Positions 54,116-62,467 of a stretch of DNA of 64,000 bases are shown in pieces (positions within the stretch are counted from its first letter, which is position 1; every line of letters begins with the position of its first letter). This DNA is from Xanthobacteraceae bacterium (GTDB lineage Bacteria; Pseudomonadota; Alphaproteobacteria; Rhizobiales; Xanthobacteraceae). The notes under the pieces are model-generated. The model was not told the origin of the DNA. It searched no databases and was given only the letters and a program-made list of their open reading frames with translations. The stretch spans positions 47,049 through 111,048 of the forward strand of contig JAIESR010000064.1 of assembly GCA_019745775.1 (NCBI GenBank), in the 5' to 3' direction. The translations under genes were made by a program, and so were the position numbers.

Positions 54116-56469
54116 GCGGCGCCCTTTTCGCGGCGCGCGCGATCGATCGCCTCCGATACCCGGCGCGGCGTCAGCGGCGTCTCGTTGAAGCGCGCGCCGA
54201 TGTCGCGGAACGCGTCGGCGACGGCATTCGCGATCGCCGCGGGCGGCGCGATGGCGCCGCCCTCCCCCAGGCCCTTCACGCCGTATTCGGTGGCGTGCGC
54301 GGGAGACACCAAGTGTGCAAGCCGCACGTCCGGGATTTCCGGCGCGCACGGCACCATGTAGTCGCCGAAGGTGGTGGCGAGCGGCTGGCCGAGCTCGTCG
54401 AACGGGATTTCCTCGTAGAGCGCCGTGCCGATGCCCTGCGCGATGCCGCCCTGCACCTGGCCGTCGACGATCAGCGGGTTGATCATGGTGCCGCAATCTT
54501 CCGCCACCGCATAATCGAGCAGCTCGACCACGCCGCTGTCGGGATCGACCGCGACCACCACCGCATGGGTGCCGTAAGCGAACACGCCGCCGCTCACCGT
54601 CGGCTCGTAGGTGCCCACGGCTTCGAGCAGCGGCGCCATGCCGGTTGGCAACTGCTCCTGGCGCGCATTCGCGACGAACGCGATCTCCGCCAGGTCGACC
54701 TTGCCGGAGGGGCCGTGCACCGCGCCGCCTTGGAGGCGGGTATTGGCGACGTCGGTCTGGAGGAGATGCGCGCCGATCTTCCTGATCTTCTCGACCAGCG
54801 CGCGGCAGGAGTGCGCCACCGCGCCGCCGGCAAACACGATCGAGCGCGACGCAAACGAGCCGAAGCCCATCGGGCTGGTCGCGGTGTCGCCGTAGCGGAT
54901 CGAGATGCGGTCGGGATGGATAGTCAGTTCATGCGCGGCGATCTGCGCGAGCGAGGTCTCGTGGCCCTGGCCGTGATTCTGCACGCCGACATGGATGATC
55001 ACCGAGCCGTCCGGCAGCATGCGCGCATTGGCTGACTCGTAGCCGGGGATCACGCGGAATTTGCGCTTGGCGAACTCCGCGGTGCCGTGGCCGCTCTGCT
55101 CGGTGTAGAAGGCGAAGCCCACGCCGATGGCGCGGCCGTCCGGCTCGCCCTCGGCCTGGCGCTTGCGGATCGCGGCGAGGTCGACCATGTCGCGCGCGGT
55201 GTCGAGCGCCTCGACATAGTCGCCGGTGTCGAGCCGCATGCCGGCGGCGGTGTCGTAGGGAAGCTCGGCGGCGGTGACGATGTTCTGGCGGCGCAGGTCG
55301 AACGGCTCGCGGCCGAGCTCGCGCGCCATCTCGTCGACCAGCCGCTCGATCGCAAAGCACGCGCCCGGCCGCGCCACGCCGCGATACGGGCCCATCGGCG
55401 CCTTGTTGGTCGCGACGGTGTAGGTCTTCAGATTCAGATGGCGGATACGATAGGGGCCGGTCAGGTTGCGCGAGGCCATGCTCGCTTCCTGGAACGCGCC
55501 GGTGGGCCACAGCGCATAGGCGCCGGCGTCGATATAGATGTCGCCCTCGACGCCGAGCAGCGTGCCGTCCTTGTCCGCTGAAAGGGTGAGATCGTAGGTG
55601 TGGTCGCGCGCATGCACCGACGCGATGAGATGCTCGCGGCGGTCCTCGATCCAGCGCACCGGGTGCCCGACTTTCATCGCGATGGCGGCAACCGCGACGT
55701 CTTCCGGCATCAGGCGGTTCTTGCCGCCGAAGCCGCCGCCAACGTCGGGCGCGATCACGCGCACCTGGTTCTCCGGCAAGCCAAGGATGCGCGAGAGGCC
55801 GATGCGTTTCACGTGGCCGCCCTGCGTCGAGAGGTAGACAACGAGCTCGTTGGTGCGATGGTCCCAATAGGCGAGCACGCCGCGGCATTCGAGCGACACC
55901 GTCGCCTGCCGGTTCATGCGGAATTGCCGGCGCACGCGTACCGGCGCCGATGTCAGCACCTGCGGACTGCCCTCGACGACGTTGCTGGTGATGTAGGCGT
56001 TGTCGGCCCAGTGATCGAACACGCGCGGGCTGCCGGGCTGCATCGCCGCGACGCAGTCGACGACGGCCGGCAACTGCTCGATATCGACCGTCACGCGATC
56101 GGCGAGATCCTCGGCGATCGCGCGGGTCGGCGCCAGGCAAGCGGCGATCCCCTGCCCCACATACCGCACGCGCTCGTCGGCGAGCGGCGGATAGGGGCTG
56201 AGCTTGTGCTGCGGCAACTCGGGCCCTGCTTCCAGGACCGTCAGCGGCTGGAGGTCGGCGAGCGTGAACACGTTCGCGCTCCCGCCCTCCGGCTTCGTCA
56301 CCGACCGCAGACGGCCGTTGGCGACCTGGCTGCGCACGAACGCGACATCCTGCACGCCCGGCATCCGCACGTCGGCGATGTACTTGCCGTGGCCGTATAG
56401 AAAGCGTGCGTCCTCCTTGCGCTTCAGGCTCGCGCCGATCCAACCGTCCGACGGCGGATGAGAAGCCAT
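54112..56469 (-). CDS. CoxL-like molybdopterin subunit of molybdenum hydroxylase A
   Basis: A 785-aa large subunit, start ATG 56469 (MASHPPSDGWIGASLKRKED). It has IAPDVGGGFGGKN, an active-site loop reading GPYRGVARPGA rather than the AYRCSFR of true CO dehydrogenase, and the catalytic Glu in GVKGLGEGGAIAPP. So it is form-II CoxL-like: a hydroxylase for an aldehyde, purine or aromatic/heterocyclic substrate, not CO. First gene of a minus-strand operon (L-M-S-racemase-Bug), divergent from a Bug gene. Confidence 0.93.
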   Translation of the reverse strand: MASHPPSDGWIGASLKRKEDARFLYGHGKYIADVRMPGVQDVAFVRSQVANGRLRSVTKPEGGSANVFTLADLQPLTVLEAGPELPQHKLSPYPPLADERVRYVGQGIAACLAPTRAIAEDLADRVTVDIEQLPAVVDCVAAMQPGSPRVFDHWADNAYITSNVVEGSPQVLTSAPVRVRRQFRMNRQATVSLECRGVLAYWDHRTNELVVYLSTQGGHVKRIGLSRILGLPENQVRVIAPDVGGGFGGKNRLMPEDVAVAAIAMKVGHPVRWIEDRREHLIASVHARDHTYDLTLSADKDGTLLGVEGDIYIDAGAYALWPTGAFQEASMASRNLTGPYRIRHLNLKTYTVATNKAPMGPYRGVARPGACFAIERLVDEMARELGREPFDLRRQNIVTAAELPYDTAAGMRLDTGDYVEALDTARDMVDLAAIRKRQAEGEPDGRAIGVGFAFYTEQSGHGTAEFAKRKFRVIPGYESANARMLPDGSVIIHVGVQNHGQGHETSLAQIAAHELTIHPDRISIRYGDTATSPMGFGSFASRSIVFAGGAVAHSCRALVEKIRKIGAHLLQTDVANTRLQGGAVHGPSGKVDLAEIAFVANARQEQLPTGMAPLLEAVGTYEPTVSGGVFAYGTHAVVVAVDPDSGVVELLDYAVAEDCGTMINPLIVDGQVQGGIAQGIGTALYEEIPFDELGQPLATTFGDYMVPCAPEIPDVRLAHLVSPAHATEYGVKGLGEGGAIAPPAAIANAVADAFRDIGARFNETPLTPRRVSEAIDRARREKGAA

Positions 56470-56470
56470 A

Positions 56471-56510
56471 TGCTGCCCGAAAGTTGCTGCCCGAAAAGCT
56501 GCCGCTCGAA
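56471..56510. promoter_or_regulatory. Tandem repeat before the CoxL-like gene
   Basis: TGCTGCCCGAAA occurs at 56471-56482 and 56485-56496 (14-bp period), with a degenerate third unit GCTGCCGCTCGAA from 56498. It directly precedes the large-subunit ATG on the other strand. Candidate operator for a cooperative regulator, or a slipped duplication. Confidence 0.4.
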
Positions 56511-56549
56511 CAGCGCTTCCGGAATTGCGCAGCCCGAATTGCAAGAGTT

Positions 56550-56578
56550 TTGACACCTATACGTTTCGAGCTTAGCGT
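56550..56578 (+). promoter_or_regulatory. Candidate sigma-70 promoter of the plus-strand hydroxylase operon
   Basis: TTGACA (56550-56555) is a perfect -35 box; 17 bp later TAGCGT (56573-56578) is a weak -10. The predicted start (~56585) leaves ~40 nt before the Bug ATG at 56626. Confidence 0.4.
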
Positions 56579-56625
56579 ATGCAACAGTTGCCGGGGACCT
56601 CTCATTCCTGATCGCGAGGGTGCCT

Positions 56626-57606
56626 ATGACATCGAGTTGGCTGCGTGTGGTTGCGGTCGCGGCGAGCGCATGGCTGGTCGCGAACCTGGCGGGGATGAAA
56701 CCAGCGTCCGCGCAAAACTGGCCGCAACGTCCGGTGAAGCTGGTCCTCACGCTCGGTCCCGGCAGCGGCACCGACATCGGCATGCGGCTGCTGGCCGATC
56801 GGCTGCCGAAGGTCTGGAACCAGCCGGTCGTGGTCGAGAACCGGCCCGGCGGCGACGGCATCGTCGCCATCACCTCGTTCCTGAGCGCGAACGACGATCA
56901 CGTTCTGCTCGGCGCGCCGGTGTCGTCGTTCACCGCGCATCCTTACGTGGTGCCGAACCTGCCCTACCGGCAGAGCGACCTCGCGCCCATTGCACGCGGG
57001 TGGAATCTGACGCTGGTCGTCGCCGTCCCGAAAGCGATGCCGGTCAATTCGATGAAGGAACTCGCCGAGCTGATCAGGAAGCAGCCGGGCAAGCTCAACT
57101 GGGCCGGCACCACCGGCGCCATCGACTTCCTGTTCGCCGGCTGGCTGAAGAAGAACAATCTCGAGATGGCCCGCGTGCCGTACCGGAACCCGCAGGACGC
57201 CGCCAACGATCTCGCCACCGGACGCATCGAGGTGGTCGACGCCTCGCTGCCGACCCTGCGGCCGCAGCTCCAGGCCGGCACCATCAAGCTGCTCGCCGTG
57301 ACCAATGCCGCGCGCGACCCGGCCCTGCCCGACCTGCCGACCGTCAAGGAAGCGGGCTTTCCGGAGCTGACTCTCGACGGGCTGATCGGCGTGTTCGGTT
57401 CCAACACCATGCCGGCCGCATTGCGCGATCAGATCGCGGCCGGGGTCAAGGTCGCCGTCAGCGATCCGCTGGTCGGCGAGCGGCTTGCGCTGACGGGGCA
57501 GACGCTCAACTTCGGCGACGCGGCGCAATTCGGCGCCGACATCGACGCGCAGCGCGCGTCGGTCGCAGCGGCCGCCAAGGCGCTCGGCATCAAGCCGCTC
57601 CAGTGA
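56626..57606 (+). CDS. Bug-family solute receptor
   Basis: A 326-aa receptor. Signal peptide VVAVAASAWLVANLAGMKPASA; mature YWPQRPVKLVLTLGPGSG-type motif (seen as NWPQRPVKLVLTLGPGSGTD), VVVENRPGGDGIVAI. The ligand loop LGPGSGTD differs from the usual PGGxxD. ATG 56626 is chosen; GTG 56620 in frame is possible. First gene of the plus-strand operon Bug-CoxM-CoxL-CoxS-Bug-UbiD. Confidence 0.88.
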   Translation: MTSSWLRVVAVAASAWLVANLAGMKPASAQNWPQRPVKLVLTLGPGSGTDIGMRLLADRLPKVWNQPVVVENRPGGDGIVAITSFLSANDDHVLLGAPVSSFTAHPYVVPNLPYRQSDLAPIARGWNLTLVVAVPKAMPVNSMKELAELIRKQPGKLNWAGTTGAIDFLFAGWLKKNNLEMARVPYRNPQDAANDLATGRIEVVDASLPTLRPQLQAGTIKLLAVTNAARDPALPDLPTVKEAGFPELTLDGLIGVFGSNTMPAALRDQIAAGVKVAVSDPLVGERLALTGQTLNFGDAAQFGADIDAQRASVAAAAKALGIKPLQ

Positions 57607-57699
57607 CGTGGATCGCAGCAGCAACCTTCCGGGGATGGCAGCGCCGCGCGAAGTCGCGTTCAATGCCGCCGTTGCGTTTTGTGCGGAGAAGCCGGCTCG

Positions 57700-58572
57700 A
57701 TGATCCCGTTTGAACTCGCCGAGCCCACCTCGCTGGCGGCGGCGGTCAAGCTGCTCGACCCTGATGACGAAACGGTGCGCCCGATCGCCGGCGGCACCGC
57801 GCTGATGCTGATGATGAAAGCCGGCGTGTTCCGGCCGGCGAAGCTTGTCAGCCTGCGCAAGATCGAGCGGCAATACGCCGCCATCGCCGCGGGGGCGGAC
57901 GGCCTCACCATCGGCGCGATGACCACCCTCGGCACGCTCGAACGCTCCGCCGAGGTGCGCAAGCTCGCCCCGCTCATCACGCGCACCTGCCTCACGCTGT
58001 CGAACGTGCGCGTGCGCAATGTCGCGACCGTCGGCGGCGCCATGGCGCATGGCGATCCGCACATGGACCTGCCGCCGGTGCTGATGGCGCTCGGCGCGTC
58101 GGTGACCGTCGCCGGGCCCGACGGCGAGCGCACGCTGGCGGTCGAGGACCTGTTCTCCGGCTATTACGAGACCGTGCTGGCGAAGAACGAGCTGATCGCT
58201 TCGGTGAAAATCCCGGCGCAGGGCTCGAAACGCGCAGCGTATATGAAGGTGACGACCGGCTCGGTCGACGACTGGCCGGCGCTCGGCGTCGCGGTCGTGC
58301 TCGACGGCGAGGGCGACACCATCACGTCGGCGCGCATTGTCGCGAGCGCCGCGACCGAGAAGGCAACGCGGCTCACCCTGGCCGAAGCGGAGATGAACGG
58401 CCAGCACGTCGACGAGACGCTCTTGCAACGCGCCGGCGATGCCGCGGCGGACGAAGCTGAACTCGTCGCCGACGTGCGCGGCTCGGTGCCGTACAAGCGC
58501 GAACTGATGCGGGTCTATGTGGGACGGGCGGTCGCGGCGGCCTGGCGCGGCGCGGGGTTGAACAATGACTGA
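57700..58572 (+). CDS. CoxM-like FAD subunit of molybdenum hydroxylase B
   Basis: A 290-aa FAD subunit beginning MIPFELAEPTSLAAAVKLL. FAD-binding motifs AGGTALMLMMKAGVFRP and TVGGAMAHGDPHMDLP. The frame opens seven codons earlier, but the ATG at 57700 matches the family start. It overlaps the large-subunit gene by 8 bp. Confidence 0.93.
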   Translation: MIPFELAEPTSLAAAVKLLDPDDETVRPIAGGTALMLMMKAGVFRPAKLVSLRKIERQYAAIAAGADGLTIGAMTTLGTLERSAEVRKLAPLITRTCLTLSNVRVRNVATVGGAMAHGDPHMDLPPVLMALGASVTVAGPDGERTLAVEDLFSGYYETVLAKNELIASVKIPAQGSKRAAYMKVTTGSVDDWPALGVAVVLDGEGDTITSARIVASAATEKATRLTLAEAEMNGQHVDETLLQRAGDAAADEAELVADVRGSVPYKRELMRVYVGRAVAAAWRGAGLNND

Positions 58573-60865
58573 CGGGCACACGACAGCCAAAGCCGGCTCG
58601 CAGATCGGCCGCTCGCTGCCGCGCACCGAAAGCCGCGACAAGGTCACCGGCCGCGCCGAATACGTCCACACCATGCGGCTGCCGGGCATGCTGGTGGCGA
58701 AGCTGTTCCGCAGCACGGTGCCGCACGGGCGCATCGCGTCGATCGACGTGCGCGCGGCGAAGCAAGTCCCGGGCGTGCTCCACGTCGTCACCATCGACGA
58801 CGTCAAGCAAGTGATCCCGCATCCCTACTATGGCCCGGCCTTCCACGATCAGCCGATCCTGGCGGACGGCAAGGTGCGCTTCGTCGGCGAGCCGGTAGCG
58901 GCTGTGATCGCTGTCAACCCGCATGTGGCCGAGGAGGCGATGCAGCTCATCACTGCGGAATACGAGGAGCTGCCCGCGGTGTTCGACGAGGTCGAGGCGC
59001 TGACATCGAAGACCTACGTGCATGACGAGCTGCAACCGGCGGCGACCTTCGCCGACCTGAAGCACCTCAAGGGCGTCAAGGACACCAATCTCGCGCTCGC
59101 CTACAAGCTGCGCCGCGGCGACTTCGACCAGGCCTACGCCGCCGCCACGCACAAGTTCGAGCACGAATTCCGCACCCAGAAGGCGCTGCACCTGCCGTTT
59201 GAACCGCACGCCACCATCGCCGACTACAAGGACACCGGCGTCACGCTCTACACCGCGTCGCAGGGGCCGTCGTTCGTGCGCACCGAGATCGCGCGCCTGC
59301 TCGGCTGGCCGGAGAACCGCGTGCGCGTCAAGGTGCCGTATCTTGGCGCCGGCTACGGCGGCAAGCTCTACATCAAGCTAGAGGCGCTGGCGCTCGCACT
59401 CTCGATGATCGCGCGCAAGCCGGTGAAGGTCGCGCTGACGATGGAGGAGATGTTCTACCAGATCACCAAGCACCCCTGTACGTTCCGCATCAAGAGCGGG
59501 CTCGACAAGGACGGCCGCATCGTCGCGCGCAAATGCGAGGTGTACTGGAACGGCGGCGCCTATGCCGATATCGGACCGCGCGTGACGCAAAAGGCCGGGC
59601 TCACCGCCTCCGGCCCCTACGACATCGACCATGTGTCGATCGACTCGCTCGCGATCTACACCAACGTGACGCCGGCCGGCGCGCTGCGCGGCTTCGGCGT
59701 GCCGCAGCTGGTCTGGGCCTACGAGAGCCACACCGACATGATGGCGCGTGCGCTCGACCTCGATCCGGTCGCGTTCCGGCGCAAGAACCTGATGCGCGAC
59801 GGTGGCCAGCACACCACCAGCCAGGTGCTCAAGGACGCCGCGGTCGAGAAGGTGATGGACGCCGTGCTCGACCGCATGAGCTGGTCGAAGCCGTTCGACA
59901 AGGGCGCCAGCGTCGTGCGCCGCGGCCGCGGCTTCGCCATCGCCATCAAGGCGGTGACCACGCCCACCACCTCGGTCGCGATCGTCAACATCGCCGCCGA
60001 CGGCTCGGTGACGGTCTATTGCAGCACCATCGACATGGGCCAGGGCTCGAACACGGTGATGGCGCAGATCGCCGGCGAGGTGCTCAACATCCCGGCGGAA
60101 TCGGTCAAGATGGCGCCCTGCGACACCGACGTCACGCCGTATGACATGGGCACCCTCGGCTCGCGCTCGACCTTCCACATGGGCCATGCGGTGCGGCTCG
60201 CGGCGCAGGACGCGCTCGCCAAGCTCGCGCAGCTCAAGCGCGACGTCGGCGAGCCGGAAGGCTCCAACATCCCGATCGCCGACCTGTTCAAGAAGCGCTA
60301 CGGCATGCAGGCCGGCAATGTCATCGGCTCGGGCGTCTACAAGCCGGACTATGTGTCGCCCGATCCGGAGACCGGGCTGACACCCAACGTGACGCCGTTC
60401 TGGATGGTGTCCGGCGTCGGCGCCGAGGTCGCGGTCGACACCCAGACCGGCCACGTCGTGATCGAGAAGCTGATCAACATCATCGACTGCGGCAAGGCGA
60501 TCAATCCGAAGCTGGTCGAGACCCAGATCTCCGGCGCCGCGCTGATGCATCTCGGCTTCGCGATGTTCGAGAAGATGCATTTCGACGGCGGCCAGGTGAC
60601 CAACGCCTCGCTCGCCGACTACAAGATCCCCGGCATCCGGGACCTGCCCGGCACGATGGAGAACCTCACCGTCGACACCATCCAGAACAACGGACCGTTC
60701 GGCGCCAAGGGCGTCGGCGAGGTCGCGACCTTCTGCGTGGCGCCGGCAATCGCCAATGCCATCGACGACGCGGTCGGCGTCCGCCTGACCGAGCTGCCGC
60801 TCAACCCCGAGACCGTCTTCCGCGCCATCCGCGCGAAGGCCGGCCGGCCGCTGGAAGAGGCGTGA
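58565..60865 (+). CDS. CoxL-like molybdopterin subunit of molybdenum hydroxylase B
   Basis: A 766-aa large subunit. Motifs are LPRTESRDKVTGRAEYV at the N-terminus, VPYLGAGYGGK, the loop GALRGFGVPQ (xanthine/aldehyde type, not CO dehydrogenase), STIDMGQGSNTVMAQIA and the catalytic Glu in FGAKGVGEVATF. It is only distantly related to the enzyme of operon A, so the two complexes likely act on different substrates or steps. Confidence 0.93.
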   Translation: MTDGHTTAKAGSQIGRSLPRTESRDKVTGRAEYVHTMRLPGMLVAKLFRSTVPHGRIASIDVRAAKQVPGVLHVVTIDDVKQVIPHPYYGPAFHDQPILADGKVRFVGEPVAAVIAVNPHVAEEAMQLITAEYEELPAVFDEVEALTSKTYVHDELQPAATFADLKHLKGVKDTNLALAYKLRRGDFDQAYAAATHKFEHEFRTQKALHLPFEPHATIADYKDTGVTLYTASQGPSFVRTEIARLLGWPENRVRVKVPYLGAGYGGKLYIKLEALALALSMIARKPVKVALTMEEMFYQITKHPCTFRIKSGLDKDGRIVARKCEVYWNGGAYADIGPRVTQKAGLTASGPYDIDHVSIDSLAIYTNVTPAGALRGFGVPQLVWAYESHTDMMARALDLDPVAFRRKNLMRDGGQHTTSQVLKDAAVEKVMDAVLDRMSWSKPFDKGASVVRRGRGFAIAIKAVTTPTTSVAIVNIAADGSVTVYCSTIDMGQGSNTVMAQIAGEVLNIPAESVKMAPCDTDVTPYDMGTLGSRSTFHMGHAVRLAAQDALAKLAQLKRDVGEPEGSNIPIADLFKKRYGMQAGNVIGSGVYKPDYVSPDPETGLTPNVTPFWMVSGVGAEVAVDTQTGHVVIEKLINIIDCGKAINPKLVETQISGAALMHLGFAMFEKMHFDGGQVTNASLADYKIPGIRDLPGTMENLTVDTIQNNGPFGAKGVGEVATFCVAPAIANAIDDAVGVRLTELPLNPETVFRAIRAKAGRPLEEA

Positions 60866-60866
60866 G

Positions 60867-61376
60867 ATGAGCGCACCGCGTGTCATCGGGTTCACCCTCA
60901 ACGGCGTGCCGGTCACGGCACTGGCGGAGCCGCATCACAACCTGATCGAACTGCTCCAGACGCAATTCGGATTGACCGGGGCGCGCGAATCCTGCGGCCA
61001 GGGGCTGTGCGGCTGCTGCACCGTGCTGGTGAACGGGCTTGCCGTCTCCGGCTGCCTCTATCTCGCGTCCTTCGTCGACGGCGCCACGGTGGCGACCATC
61101 GAGGGCTTCGATGGCGCCGGCAAATTGAGCGCCGAGCAGGAAGCGTTCATCGAGACAGGCGCGTTCCAATGCGGCTACTGTACGTCCGGGTTCATCGTCA
61201 TGACGGCGCAGCTGCTGGACGAGCATCCGGAGCCGACCGATGACCAGATCAAGCATTACCTGAGCGGCAATCTGTGTCGTTGTGCCGCCTATCCCGAGAT
61301 CATCGCAGCCGTGAAACTCGCCGCGCAGAAGCGCAAGGCGCGCGGTGCGGCATTTGCCACAACGTCGCGAGCTTGA
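60867..61376 (+). CDS. CoxS-like [2Fe-2S] subunit of molybdenum hydroxylase B
   Basis: A 169-aa iron-sulfur subunit. Cluster I ligands in ESCGQGLCGCCTVLVNG and SGCL; cluster II in CGYCTSGFIV and CRCAAYPEI. Starts 1 bp after the large-subunit stop. Gene order is M-L-S here and L-M-S in operon A. Confidence 0.95.
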   Translation: MSAPRVIGFTLNGVPVTALAEPHHNLIELLQTQFGLTGARESCGQGLCGCCTVLVNGLAVSGCLYLASFVDGATVATIEGFDGAGKLSAEQEAFIETGAFQCGYCTSGFIVMTAQLLDEHPEPTDDQIKHYLSGNLCRCAAYPEIIAAVKLAAQKRKARGAAFATTSRA

Positions 61377-61443
61377 TTTGGCAGTGCTGCGCAACCTAGA
61401 TTGTCCGGCCGGTTCGACACTTGTTGGTCTCTGGAGGCAAGGC

Positions 61444-62433
61444 GTGAACACACGGCGGCTTTTCGATCTGACCCTGTCGGCGAGCATTCTCGCGGGTCTT
61501 CTCGGCATCTTGGCGCAACCGTCCCACGCCCAGGAGTGGCCCGCCCGGCAGCCGATCCGCGTGCTCGTCGCGCTGACGCCGGGCAGCGCCATCGACATCG
61601 TGTCGCGGATCGTGTTCGAGCAGGTCTCCAGGCAGATCGGCCAGACCATCGTCATCGAGAACCGGCCCGGCGCATCGCAGACGCTCGCGGCGGTCGCCGC
61701 CGCCAAGGCCGACGCCGACGGCTACACGCTCCTCGCGGCGGGGTCGGCGCTCGCGGTGGTGCCGTCGACGATGGCGAAGCTGCCGATCAATGTGCAGACC
61801 GATCTCACCGCCGTCGGATTGCTCGCCAATGTGCCGCTGGTGATGGTGGTCAACCCGGCCAAGGGCTACAAGACGATCCACGACTTCGTCGCGGCCGCCA
61901 AGGCCAAGCCGGGCAGCATCACCTATGGCTCGGGGGGACGCGGCGACGCCACGCATCTGGCGGCGGAACGCTTCCGGCTGGCGGCGGGCTTTGAGGGGCT
62001 TTACGTGCCGTTCAAAGGCGCGCCGGAAGTGCTCACCGAGATCATCGCCGGCCGGCTCGACTTCTATATGTCCGCGGCGGCGCCGGCGATGCCGCTGATC
62101 GCGGGCCAGACGCTGCAGGCGCTGGCGGTGGCGAGCGCCGTGCGCGCGCCCGCGCTGCCGGATTTACCGACGACGACGGAGCTCGGCTTTGCCAACGCCG
62201 ACTACGAGTTCTGGGTCGGCGCCTTTGCGCCGGCCGCGACGCCGCGCGCGCTGGTCGATCGCCTGAACGCAGAGATCGTCAAGGCGCTGGCGACCGAGAG
62301 CGTGCGCGATCGCCTGCGCAAGGTGGGCGGATCGCCGCAGCCGATGACGGCGCAGGCTTTCGCAGAGCAGTTCAAGCGCGAGGTCGGCGTGAACGCCGCG
62401 CTCGTGAAGGCGGTCGGCCTTGAATCGAACTGA
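61444..62433 (+). CDS. Bug-family solute receptor
   Basis: A 329-aa receptor starting at GTG 61444 with GGAGGCAAGG before it; the longest frame would overlap the CoxS-like gene and adds 33 unlikely residues. Signal peptide LTLSASILAGLLGILAQPSHAQ; motifs WPARQPIRVLVALTPGSAID, IVIENRPGASQTLAAVAAA, DGYTLLAAGSALA. Lies between the hydroxylase and the UbiD-like gene. Confidence 0.9.
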   Translation: MNTRRLFDLTLSASILAGLLGILAQPSHAQEWPARQPIRVLVALTPGSAIDIVSRIVFEQVSRQIGQTIVIENRPGASQTLAAVAAAKADADGYTLLAAGSALAVVPSTMAKLPINVQTDLTAVGLLANVPLVMVVNPAKGYKTIHDFVAAAKAKPGSITYGSGGRGDATHLAAERFRLAAGFEGLYVPFKGAPEVLTEIIAGRLDFYMSAAAPAMPLIAGQTLQALAVASAVRAPALPDLPTTTELGFANADYEFWVGAFAPAATPRALVDRLNAEIVKALATESVRDRLRKVGGSPQPMTAQAFAEQFKREVGVNAALVKAVGLESN

Positions 62434-62467
62434 ACCGGCGTGCGGCCGGACAAGAAGAGGACGGTGA

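Noticed and set aside
54112..56469. Aerobic CO dehydrogenase large subunit
   Set aside because: The active-site loop is PYRGVARPG rather than AYRCSFR, so it is a CoxL-like hydroxylase and not a CO oxidiser.
56602..58806. A 734-aa minus-strand open frame opposite the Bug and CoxM-like genes
   Set aside because: No recognisable domain; the plus-strand genes explain the region fully.
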